From Flavobacteriaceae bacterium (lineage in GTDB: Bacteria > Bacteroidota > Bacteroidia > Flavobacteriales > Flavobacteriaceae): a stretch of DNA of 14,646 nucleotides. The position numbers and the translations under genes are program-made. Location of the stretch: the NCBI GenBank assembly GCA_002703065.1, contig PAEO01000020.1:50066-64711 (forward strand). Reading direction: 5' to 3'. The notes below the pieces were generated by a model, which was given only the letters and a program-made list of their open reading frames with translations, did not search any database and was not told the origin of the DNA. Every line of letters starts with the position of its first letter. Position 1 is the first letter of the stretch. Positions 1 to 6,818 of this stretch are shown one piece after another.

Positions 1-52
1 CAAATATAATTTATAAGAAGCAATATAAATTTTTATCAACAATAATTAATTT

Positions 53-60
53 TAATTTTG
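53..60 (+). promoter_or_regulatory. Putative -7 promoter box of the ruvX-def-mazG cluster
   Basis: TAATTTTG is a perfect match to the Bacteroidota -7 consensus TAnnTTTG. It ends only 4 nt before the GTG start of ruvX, so transcription would begin at or just beside the start codon. I see no convincing -33 TTTG upstream. The assignment rests on one short motif in AT-rich DNA. Confidence 0.4.
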
Positions 61-64
61 TAAA

Positions 65-475
65 GTGAATATTTTAGTTGGATTAGATTATGGTAAAGTT
101 AGGTGCGGTATTGCCATATCAGATCCTAATCATATGATTGCAAGTCCACATAAAACTGTCAACAATAATCTTCTTATTGATTCTCTCATTGAAATTAATA
201 ATGAATATGTAATATCTAAACTTATAATAGGATTACCAAAAAAAATGAATAATCAAATATTTGATTTAGAACATGACATACAATCTGTAATCAAAAAAAT
301 AAAAAAAAGTATTCCATCCGTCATAATTGAAAGAGTTGATGAGAGATTCACATCAAAAATTTCAAAATACTTTCTAAATGTTTCTTCACATAAACAAAAA
401 AATAGAAGAAATAAAGAAAATTTAGATAAGATAAGTGCATCTTTAATTTTGCAAACTTATATTGATCAAAAATGA
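65..475 (+). CDS. ruvX: Putative pre-16S rRNA nuclease / Holliday junction resolvase (YqgF/RuvX)
   Basis: A 136-residue protein of the YqgF/RuvX family, which has an RNase H-like fold. Members mature the 5' end of 16S rRNA and have been proposed as Holliday junction resolvases. The family motifs are in order: GLDYG at residues 6-10 with the presumed catalytic Asp8, IIGLP at 54-58, E89 followed by DERFTS at 92-97, and a C-terminal LDKISA segment with Asp121. The length is normal for the family. The start is GTG, and no other start lies far enough upstream of GLDYG. A promoter-like box sits only 4 nt before it. The stop overlaps the def start by 4 bp (ATGA), so the two are probably translationally coupled. 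The family is certain; which of the two proposed activities dominates cannot be read from the sequence. Confidence 0.93.
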   Translation: MNILVGLDYGKVRCGIAISDPNHMIASPHKTVNNNLLIDSLIEINNEYVISKLIIGLPKKMNNQIFDLEHDIQSVIKKIKKSIPSVIIERVDERFTSKISKYFLNVSSHKQKNRRNKENLDKISASLILQTYIDQK

Positions 476-1029
476 TATTACACATTCTAGCATATGGCCA
501 TCCAGTTCTAAGATCAAAATGTATTGACATTGAAAGTTCTTACAAAGATCTTGATAAATTAATAAAAGATATGTGGGATACAATGTATAGTTCCGATGGG
601 GTTGGTTTAGCTGCACCCCAAATAGGTAAATCTTTACGATTGTTTATTGTCGATGCTAACCCACTTAGCGACAAAGAGGAGTTTGATGAAAAATTAAAAA
701 TGGTAATGATTAATCCAAAAGTTGTTAAATCTTCAGAATCTTTATCATCTTTTAATGAAGGATGTTTAAGCATTCCTGATGTAAGAGGTGAAGTATTGAG
801 GCCAGAAACCATTGAAATTGAATATTATGATGAAAATTTTAATTTTAAGAGATCTATTTTTGATGGTATTATTTCAAGAGTTATTCAACACGAATATGAT
901 CATATTGAGGGAAAATTATTTACAGATAAATTATCCAGCTTTAAGAGAAAAATTATTGAAAAGAAGCTAATGAAAATTAGTAAAGGGAATATTAACATAG
1001 GCTACTCCATGAAATTCTTTAAAAAGTGA
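472..1029 (+). CDS. def: Peptide deformylase
   Basis: A 185-residue cytoplasmic metalloenzyme that removes the formyl group from the initiator methionine of new proteins. All three family motifs are intact: GVGLAAPQIG (residues 43-52, with Gln50), EGCLSIP (96-102, metal ligand Cys98) and HEYDH (140-144, metal ligands His140 and His144, catalytic Glu141). The EGCLSIP form and moderate length fit the type I bacterial enzymes. The start is ATG, overlapping the ruvX stop by 4 bp. The gene's own stop overlaps the mazG GTG start by 4 bp, so the three genes form one translationally coupled unit. Nothing suggests loss of activity. Confidence 0.97.
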   Translation: MILHILAYGHPVLRSKCIDIESSYKDLDKLIKDMWDTMYSSDGVGLAAPQIGKSLRLFIVDANPLSDKEEFDEKLKMVMINPKVVKSSESLSSFNEGCLSIPDVRGEVLRPETIEIEYYDENFNFKRSIFDGIISRVIQHEYDHIEGKLFTDKLSSFKRKIIEKKLMKISKGNINIGYSMKFFKK

Positions 1030-1793
1030 AAGCACAAAATAATATTTCAAGATTATTAAAGATTATGGATGATTTGAGACTGAATTGTCCATGGGATAAA
1101 AAGCAAACTTTAGATTCTTTAAAGAGATTAACTGTCGAGGAAACCTATGAATTAAATGATGCAATTGAAAATAAAAATTTTGATAATATAAAAGAAGAAT
1201 TAGGTGATCTTTTATTGCATATTGTATTCTATTCTAAAATTGCCTCTGAAAAAAATCACTTTGACTTTAATGATGTAGTTGAAAAAATTTGTGAAAAATT
1301 AATTGAAAGACATCCTCATGTTTACGGTGAATTAAAAATTCGTAATGAGAATGATGTTAAATATAATTGGGAAATGATTAAAAAAGAAAAATCTAATAAA
1401 TCTTTATTGTCAGGTGTGCCTAAAAACTTACCACCAATGTCTAAAGCGTACAGAGTACAAGAAAAAGTTTCCAGCGTAGGTTTTGATTGGAAAAAATCAG
1501 AATCTGTTATAGAGAAAATTTTTGAAGAATTTAATGAATTTCAATCCGCAATTAGCTCAAAAAATAAAATTGAAATTAGAGATGAGTTTGGCGATATTTT
1601 ATTTTCTCTTATCAACTATGCTAGGCATAATAATATTGATCCGGAAGAAAGTCTTAATTCCTCAACTGAAAAATTTAAGAAAAGATTTAATACACTTGAA
1701 AAAATAGTTGAAGCTAATGGTTTGAAAATTAAAGATATAACTGAAAAAAAATTAAATGATTTTTGGGAAAAATCTAAAAAAATTAACTCTTAG
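1026..1793 (+). CDS. mazG: Nucleoside triphosphate pyrophosphohydrolase MazG
   Basis: A 255-residue all-alpha NTP pyrophosphohydrolase that hydrolyses (d)NTPs to NMP and pyrophosphate. It is thought to clean the nucleotide pool and, in E. coli, to influence ppGpp level. Two MazG domains are visible. The N-terminal one has CPWD (21-24), an EExxE-type metal site (E38, E39, E42) and ELGD (58-61), followed by RHPHVYGE. The C-terminal one has FEEFNEF and DEFGD metal-binding segments. The GTG start matches the E. coli MazG N-terminus in spacing: about 20 residues before CPWD. The gene overlaps the def stop by 4 bp. Its 3' end overlaps the convergent DUF349 gene by 11 bp. Confidence 0.95.
   Translation: MKAQNNISRLLKIMDDLRLNCPWDKKQTLDSLKRLTVEETYELNDAIENKNFDNIKEELGDLLLHIVFYSKIASEKNHFDFNDVVEKICEKLIERHPHVYGELKIRNENDVKYNWEMIKKEKSNKSLLSGVPKNLPPMSKAYRVQEKVSSVGFDWKKSESVIEKIFEEFNEFQSAISSKNKIEIRDEFGDILFSLINYARHNNIDPEESLNSSTEKFKKRFNTLEKIVEANGLKIKDITEKKLNDFWEKSKKINS
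1744..1774 (-). terminator. Weak candidate terminator for the minus-strand block, inside the mazG 3' end
   Basis: Reading the minus strand just past the DUF349 stop, a perfect 7-bp inverted repeat (GATTTTT, loop CCC, AAAAATC; positions 1758-1774) is followed after about 6 nt by a run of eight T (1744-1751). The stem has one G-C pair, so it is thermodynamically weak. It lies wholly within mazG codons, and low-complexity sequence could produce it by chance. Confidence 0.25.
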
Positions 1794-3174
1794 AAATTAA
1801 ATCGAGATTTTTTTCTAATTTTTCAATTTCCTTTCTGAAAGAATTAATATTAGAGTGAACGTTTGAAAAAATAGAAGTATCAGATTTTTGGGAAACAAAT
1901 GTCAAATTGTTTTCTAACTGAGATATTTGTTTTTTATAATCTTCAATTTTCTTAATTATTTTATTTTTTTCAAAATTGATTGAATCTTTGTCAAGTATTT
2001 TAGATTTTATCTTTGAGAGTTCAATTTCAATTTCATCACTATTCTTATTTTTATTTTCAAGTTCTTTTTTAATAATAGTTAAAAATTCCTTTTCTTCTTT
2101 GATCGAGCCAGTATATTCTAAGCTTTTCCATTCCTCTATATTAGAATCGATGTTATTGAGATTTAAATTTTTTAGCAGCTCTCTTTTTTTATTAAAAACT
2201 TCTATTTTTTCTTTTTTTATTTCACTTCTTTTGGATTCAATTTTCCCAAAAGATTGATTGCAAAGTAAATTAAACTTGTCCCAGTTTTCCCTATTTCTTT
2301 TAAAAGGAACATTTTTAATTTTTTTAAATTTATCTCTGTAGTCTAAAATCTTCTTTTTATCAATTACGTTAGTTTTAACATAATTCTCTAACTCTCTTAA
2401 AATCTCTAGCTGTTTATTAATATTATCAGAGTAATCTTTTTTTAGATTTTTGAAAAATAAATTCTTCTCTTTCGAAAAATCTCTATTAATATTCTTAAAA
2501 CTTTTCCAAATCTCATTATTTTCATTTCCTTTGATTGGTCCTATGTTCATAAATTCTTCTTTTAAAGCTTTTATCTGATTAATCAATTTTAACCACTCAT
2601 TTTTTTCTTTTGGGTATTCTTTAGTTAGATTTTTAAAATTTTCTAGTATTTCTTTCTTTTTTAAAATATTTTTTTCATCAAATTCTTCCTTATTTTTCAG
2701 GTAATCTTTTTTTGATTCTTTTATTTTTTTTATAATATTATCAAATTCATTGTTTAAACTTTCTTCAATTTTTGGTTCAACAGGACCAATTTGATAATTC
2801 CATTTTTTAATTAGTGTTAATAACTCTCTATATGCTTTCAATTTGTCTGCGGAGTTTTCTATTTTTTTTGAGTTTTCAATAATTTCCTTCTTTAATTTTT
2901 TATTACTTTCTAAATCCTTTTTTTTGAAATCCTTATCTAAGTATAAGAAATCATAAAAAACTTTAATGTGATGTCTGTAAGTGTTGTTTAACCCAAAAGA
3001 TAAGTGGCCAGGTGTTTTACCAATTTCAGTCCAAGATTTTTTTAGTTGGTTGAATATCTTGTATTTTATTTTTATAGTAGAATCTTCGGTAATTAAATTT
3101 TTTAACTTTTCAATTATAAGTGACTTACTTTCTACGTTTTTTTTGTGATCAATATTTGAGTTGTTTTTTTTCAA
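1783..3174 (-). CDS. DUF349 repeat protein, Lys/Glu-rich coiled coil
   Basis: A 463-residue, highly charged, mostly helical protein built from about five DUF349 repeats. Each repeat carries the W/F-x-x-I/L-G-x-x-P signature or a variant: WTEIGKTPG (about residue 48), WNYQIGPVEP, FMNIGPIKG, KIKNVPFKRNRENWDKF and WKSLEYTGSIKEEKEF. No signal peptide or membrane segment is visible, so it is probably cytoplasmic. DUF349 has no firmly established function that I know of. The only usable start is TTG, in a T10-G-A8 tract; the 36-bp gap to aroE has no in-frame ATG or GTG. Related Bacteroidota proteins are, as I recall, often longer at an acidic N-terminus, so the N-terminus may be shortened or a homopolymer length may be wrong. 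It is the last gene of the minus-strand block and overlaps the mazG 3' end by 11 bp. Confidence 0.8.
   Translation of the reverse strand: MKKNNSNIDHKKNVESKSLIIEKLKNLITEDSTIKIKYKIFNQLKKSWTEIGKTPGHLSFGLNNTYRHHIKVFYDFLYLDKDFKKKDLESNKKLKKEIIENSKKIENSADKLKAYRELLTLIKKWNYQIGPVEPKIEESLNNEFDNIIKKIKESKKDYLKNKEEFDEKNILKKKEILENFKNLTKEYPKEKNEWLKLINQIKALKEEFMNIGPIKGNENNEIWKSFKNINRDFSKEKNLFFKNLKKDYSDNINKQLEILRELENYVKTNVIDKKKILDYRDKFKKIKNVPFKRNRENWDKFNLLCNQSFGKIESKRSEIKKEKIEVFNKKRELLKNLNLNNIDSNIEEWKSLEYTGSIKEEKEFLTIIKKELENKNKNSDEIEIELSKIKSKILDKDSINFEKNKIIKKIEDYKKQISQLENNLTFVSQKSDTSIFSNVHSNINSFRKEIEKLEKNLDLISKS
1790..1823 (+). terminator. Weak candidate terminator of the ruvX-def-mazG unit
   Basis: Around the mazG stop codon, TTAGAAA (1790-1796) pairs perfectly with TTTCTAA (1812-1818) and is followed directly by five T (1819-1823). 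The stem has a single G-C pair and a long, partly mismatched interior, so at best it is a weak intrinsic terminator. It lies in the last codons of the convergent DUF349 gene. Confidence 0.25.
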
Positions 3175-3182
3175 AAAAAAAA
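3164..3182. repeat. Homopolymer inverted repeat T8-C-A10 at the DUF349 start
   Basis: Eight T, one C and ten A on the plus strand (T10-G-A8 on the minus strand). The TTG start of the DUF349 gene is inside it. Such tracts are prone to polymerase slippage and to sequencing or assembly length errors, which makes the annotated N-terminus of this gene the least certain in the window. Confidence 0.7.
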
Positions 3183-3210
3183 TATTAAACTCTTAAGTTA
3201 ATAATATTTA

Positions 3211-3933
3211 TCAACTATGCCATATATCCCAGCTTGCTTCTGCTTGAAATTCAAGCATAGGAAGACCGTTAATAACATGAGCCCCATTTTTTTCTGATTG
3301 TATTAAAAATCTTGTTTTTATTGGGTTATATATTAAATCATAGCAAGTATGTGATGAGTCAATTAAATCATATGGAATTTCTAACACGGAATTTAAATTT
3401 GGATATGTTCCTACCGGAGTGGTATTTATAATTAAATCAAAACCAGAGATTTCAGAATGAAGATTACTGTAGCTAAGGTATTTTTCGTCATTTTTTCGAG
3501 AAACTATTTCAAATGGAATATTAATTTTATTTAACCCGTATTGAACTGCCTTTGATGCTCCTCCTGTCCCAAAAATTAAAGCCCTTTTAAACTTCCTATT
3601 GGGTAAGCTTTTTAAAAAACCTATGTAGTCAGTATTAAATCCAATTAATCCTTTTCTGTTTATTTTGATTGTATTGACAGCCCCAATTTTTTCAGCTTCT
3701 GGATCAATTTTATCAAGGAATTTAATGATTTCTGTTTTGTATGGTATAGTAACATTAAAGCCATAAACGTCTTTTAAATTTATTTTACTTAATTCCTCTA
3801 TTGATTTTAGATCAAAGTTGACATATTCACAATTAGATAATTGTAGTTTTTTAAATTTTTTGGAAAAATAGGATCTGGAAAATGAATAATCAATATTCTT
3901 ACCTATTAATCCGAAGGTTTTTTTTGTCAACAC
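3211..3933 (-). CDS. aroE: Shikimate dehydrogenase (NADP+)
   Basis: A 240-residue cytoplasmic enzyme that reduces 3-dehydroshikimate to shikimate with NADPH in aromatic amino acid biosynthesis. Visible motifs are the substrate-binding SFS (17-19), NVTIPYK (60-66, catalytic Lys66), GAVNTI (84-89, Asn87), GFNTD (98-102, catalytic Asp102), the Rossmann turn GTGGAS (122-127), NTTPVG, DLIYNP and NGLPML near the C-terminus. The length is at the short end of the family but nothing essential is missing. The chosen start is GTG (next codon TTG), 35 bp inside the upstream DUF368 gene; the following residues KKTFGLIGK fit the family N-terminus. No ATG is available. The overlap implies co-transcription with the DUF368 genes. 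The metabolic link to those membrane proteins is not obvious. Confidence 0.95.
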   Translation of the reverse strand: MLTKKTFGLIGKNIDYSFSRSYFSKKFKKLQLSNCEYVNFDLKSIEELSKINLKDVYGFNVTIPYKTEIIKFLDKIDPEAEKIGAVNTIKINRKGLIGFNTDYIGFLKSLPNRKFKRALIFGTGGASKAVQYGLNKINIPFEIVSRKNDEKYLSYSNLHSEISGFDLIINTTPVGTYPNLNSVLEIPYDLIDSSHTCYDLIYNPIKTRFLIQSEKNGAHVINGLPMLEFQAEASWDIWHS

Positions 3934-4858
3934 TATGGTTTATATAAATAATTAAAATAACACTTAATAATATTATTAAAAATGCAAAAATCGTTTGAAA
4001 ATTTAAAAGTTCAGTCTTGTTTATTTCAATATCTATTTTATTCCAAGGCCAAACTACAGGAAGAGTGCCGCTTACAAAACCCATAATCAAATGATTTAGA
4101 TGTAATGGATATTTTTTAGAAATAAAACTTAGAAAATTTGAAAGGATAATCAAGCCCAATACTGATCCTAAAAAGAAAATTATTAAAATATTAATTAATT
4201 CATAATCAATAATATATGTTGATTGATTGCTAATTAAACTAATAATAAAGTTGTAGAGGTTATTAACTGAATCAATTAGTAATAACTCATAATTTCCAAG
4301 TAAAATGAGTAAAAAACTTCCTGATAAACCTGGTAATGTAATCCCACATATACTTATAAATCCGCAAAAGAAAATAAAAATTAGGCTTCTATTTTCTATC
4401 ATTGGTTCTGAAAAACTCAGAATTAAACCAAAACTAATTCCTATTAAAAAAATAATTATTTTCAATGAGTTAGTGTTTTTTGTTCTTTTTATAATTACAT
4501 ACAAACTTCCTAAAATCAAACCAAAAAATAAAGACCATACATATAATTTATAATTGTATAACATAAAATCTAAAAGTCTCGAGGTGGTAAAATAACTAAC
4601 TATCATCCCCATGGATAGAAATAACAAAAAACTTCCATTAATTTTATCTGAAAAGAGAGAAAGTCTAAATGTTAATAGATCTTTTAAACTTTCTTTATTT
4701 ATTTTTTTTATTGATAACATGAGATCACTATAAAAGCCAATTACAATTGCATAAAGTCCACCAGAAATACCGGGTAGTTTATTTATTGTGCCCATAACAA
4801 GACCATGTAGGAATACTTCAATTGAGTTTGAATTAATCCAATTTTTATTTTGCCTCAT
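3899..4858 (-). CDS. DUF368 (PopT-like) polytopic membrane protein, second copy
   Basis: A 319-residue, strongly hydrophobic protein with roughly eight or nine membrane segments. It has the internal duplication typical of DUF368: GTINKLPGISGG (about 23-34) and TLPGLSGS (174-181), each opening a half with re-entrant-type sequence. DUF368 proteins (PopT) were identified as transporters that return undecaprenyl phosphate across the cytoplasmic membrane for wall and surface polysaccharide synthesis. The gene starts at ATG, overlaps the first DUF368 gene by 14 bp and overlaps aroE by 35 bp. Compared with its neighbour, the first motif is preceded by NKL rather than SDL and the second ends in S rather than A, so the copies have diverged. 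Whether both have the same substrate is unknown. Confidence 0.88.
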   Translation of the reverse strand: MRQNKNWINSNSIEVFLHGLVMGTINKLPGISGGLYAIVIGFYSDLMLSIKKINKESLKDLLTFRLSLFSDKINGSFLLFLSMGMIVSYFTTSRLLDFMLYNYKLYVWSLFFGLILGSLYVIIKRTKNTNSLKIIIFLIGISFGLILSFSEPMIENRSLIFIFFCGFISICGITLPGLSGSFLLILLGNYELLLIDSVNNLYNFIISLISNQSTYIIDYELINILIIFFLGSVLGLIILSNFLSFISKKYPLHLNHLIMGFVSGTLPVVWPWNKIDIEINKTELLNFQTIFAFLIILLSVILIIYINHSVDKKNLRINR

Positions 4859-5729
4859 TTTTTTTAAAAAATCTATTCAATAAAATAACAAATAACAATC
4901 CAATTATCATAAATATATAATCAGTAAGATTTTCCATTAAAAAAACAGTTCTAAAATCTTCTATTTTGTGAGGATAAAGTTTAGGTAAAGAACCGATTAT
5001 AAGTCCAGTCAGACACACAATTGTTCCTTCTTTAAATTTATGAAGAAGAAATTTTACAAATTTTGAAAATGTTAGAACACCAGTTATGATTCCAATAATA
5101 AAAATTAAAATCCACTTGAAATCATCAAATTCAAAGCTACTCAGAAAATTATTTAATTTTTGAAGTATAAAGTCATAAGAATTTAAAATCAGAAGAATAT
5201 ATGCGCCAGATATTCCAGGCAAAATCATCGCACATGAGCAAATAAAACCACTAAGAAATATATAAAAAATGGTATTATTTTCATTTTCAAAATAGCCTAA
5301 GTTAAGAATTACAGTGGTGAGAATGATTGAAGCTACAAAAAGTACAAAGTTTTTGATTTTAAATAGACTTATTCCTTTGACGATGTAAGGAATACTTGCC
5401 AAAATTAATCCAAAAAAAAATGAAAAGACTTTTGTTGGATGAGTATCAATTGCATTTGAAATTATTTGACTAAAAATTATAATACTTGAAATAATTCCTA
5501 AGACTATCGTTAATAGTATATCAAACTTGAAATAAGTTAGATTAGTTAAAAAATTTCCCTTAAGTAATTTTATAGTATTTTTTAATTTTATATTGTTTAA
5601 TGCGTGTATAAAATCATCATAAATCCCAGTTATTAAAGCAATAGTCCCTCCTGAAACACCAGGAATTAGGTCTGATATACCCATTAACATCCCTTTGAGG
5701 TAAATTATTAGGTAACTATCTTTTTTCAA
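4845..5729 (-). CDS. DUF368 (PopT-like) polyprenyl-phosphate transporter, first copy
   Basis: A 294-residue inner-membrane protein with about eight or nine hydrophobic segments and the two DUF368 signature motifs, SDLIPGVSGG (19-28) and MILPGISGA (168-176). The family (PopT) is implicated in recycling undecaprenyl phosphate to the cytoplasmic face of the membrane. This copy is closer to the consensus (PGVSGGT) than the following one. The start is TTG; Met14 would be the first ATG, but it would remove the KDSYLIIYLKG segment that resembles the usual N-terminus, so TTG is preferred. The gene lies 6 bp after the TPR gene and in the same reading frame, separated only by TAA and two ATT codons. 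It overlaps the second copy by 14 bp. Confidence 0.88.
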   Translation of the reverse strand: MKKDSYLIIYLKGMLMGISDLIPGVSGGTIALITGIYDDFIHALNNIKLKNTIKLLKGNFLTNLTYFKFDILLTIVLGIISSIIIFSQIISNAIDTHPTKVFSFFFGLILASIPYIVKGISLFKIKNFVLFVASIILTTVILNLGYFENENNTIFYIFLSGFICSCAMILPGISGAYILLILNSYDFILQKLNNFLSSFEFDDFKWILIFIIGIITGVLTFSKFVKFLLHKFKEGTIVCLTGLIIGSLPKLYPHKIEDFRTVFLMENLTDYIFMIIGLLFVILLNRFFKKNEAK

Positions 5730-5735
5730 AATAAT

Positions 5736-6743
5736 TTAATAGTTTTTAGAAATAATACTTAGAGCCATATTTAAATTTTCAATTGCTTTGTCATGATCAT
5801 TTTTTCTAAGATGATATTTAGCAATTGATATCCAAGCTTTTTCATATAACGGATCAATCTCAACAATTTCATTTAAATACTTTATTGAGGATTCATAATC
5901 TCCAATTTTCTCTAAACATCTTGAAAGTCTATACATTGAGAATGGAGATGAGCTTTTCTGCGAATGAACTATCTTATAGTAGTAGATTGCTCTCTTAAAA
6001 TTTTCCATTTTTTCATGAACTTTTCCTAGCTCTACATAACTTGCTGAAAATGAATCATCACATATTGTAGCAAACTCATGACTTGTTTTACTTTCCTTAA
6101 ATTTTTTTTGAGAAAAATAGATTTTACCAAGCTCAAACCATGCATATTTTGAGTAAGGATTTTTATTTAAAAATTTATTAAGAAAACTTATTGCACCTTC
6201 AAAATTTGATGATAGTTTGTAACAACTTATCAGTTTATCTAAAATAATTTTATCATCAGGGTATTGATAAATGATTTTTTTTGCAATTTTTATTGCACTT
6301 TTGTATTCTTCGAGAATCATATGGTTTTTTAGCTTTAAGTCAGTTACAAAAAACTCAAGAGCGCTATCATATTCCAAATCTTTTAAAATTAAATTTGATT
6401 TCAAATACTCTTTTTTCAGATTAAGAATTTTTGCTTTCTGAAAGAGTAAGTCTGGATTATTATCATTTTTTATTAAAAATTCATCAATAATTATATCTGC
6501 TTTAATAATTTGATTATTGATTATTAATAATTCAGAATTAAGAATATTGATGTTAATATTGTGAGGATATAATTTAAGTGCATAAAATAAAGCCTTTTCG
6601 GCCAGTGAGTAGTTTGCATCATTAAAATAATACAGAATTATGTCTTCAAAATCATCTACATCAAAGAAAAAAGATTCATTAGTTCTTATGATGCTTTCAA
6701 ACTTTATTACAACATTAAGGATATTTTTATTCTCATCACGCAC
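5736..6743 (-). CDS. Tetratricopeptide repeat protein
   Basis: A 335-residue alpha-helical repeat protein. The N-terminus (FESIIRTNESFFFDVDDFEDIILYYFND, about 14-41) matches a TPR protein family widespread in Bacteroidota. At least four regular TPR units follow in the C-terminal half (about 200-335), recognisable by W/Y-x-x-LG-x-x-Y/H, A/S at helix B and a closing P, for example YAWFELGKIYFSQKKF and AWISIAKYHLRKNDHDKAI. More degenerate repeats lie between 45 and 200. There is no signal peptide or membrane helix. TPRs bind proteins; the partner is unknown. The start is GTG, with no other start before the conserved N-terminus. A one-mismatch -7-like box (TTAATTTG) overlaps the start. It follows the largest gap in the window, so it may begin a separate transcript for TPR-DUF368-DUF368-aroE-DUF349. 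Confidence 0.85.
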   Translation of the reverse strand: MRDENKNILNVVIKFESIIRTNESFFFDVDDFEDIILYYFNDANYSLAEKALFYALKLYPHNININILNSELLIINNQIIKADIIIDEFLIKNDNNPDLLFQKAKILNLKKEYLKSNLILKDLEYDSALEFFVTDLKLKNHMILEEYKSAIKIAKKIIYQYPDDKIILDKLISCYKLSSNFEGAISFLNKFLNKNPYSKYAWFELGKIYFSQKKFKESKTSHEFATICDDSFSASYVELGKVHEKMENFKRAIYYYKIVHSQKSSSPFSMYRLSRCLEKIGDYESSIKYLNEIVEIDPLYEKAWISIAKYHLRKNDHDKAIENLNMALSIISKNY

Positions 6744-6818
6744 AAATTAAATTTATACACTATCCCTGTCGCCTCCACAAATTGAAACTTTACTTTATCA
6801 AATACTTATCAACAAGTT
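6744..6818. other. Largest intergenic gap, with an isolated GC-rich patch
   Basis: A 75-bp gap between the aminotransferase stop and the TPR start. Most of it is AT-rich, but 6764-6776 is 10 of 13 G/C. Read on the plus strand, 6758-6779 loosely resembles a tRNA 3' end: positions equivalent to C56, A58, Y60 and C61, then a T-stem half, CGCCTCC, A. There is no matching 5' acceptor half (GGAGGCG) and no T-loop TTC upstream, so this is not an intact RNA gene. Read on the minus strand it puts GGAGG about 29 nt before the TPR start, too far for a ribosome binding site. Confidence 0.5.

Noticed and set aside
1976..2257. Plus-strand open frame of 93 codons, rich in Ser, Phe and Leu
   Set aside because: It is the complement of the Lys/Glu-rich DUF349 coding sequence. 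Its composition is the expected mirror of that gene.
6708..6760. Tiny 17-codon reading frame on the minus strand starting at GTG 6760, with GGAGG about 11 nt upstream, overlapping the TPR start
   Set aside because: It is too short, out of frame with TPR, has no recognisable content, and depends on a Shine-Dalgarno site, which this organism does not seem to use.
6744..6818. Possible intact tRNA or tmRNA gene in the 75-bp gap
   Set aside because: Only a loose 3'-end resemblance exists. There is no 5' acceptor strand, no TTC T-loop and no anticodon arm on either strand.
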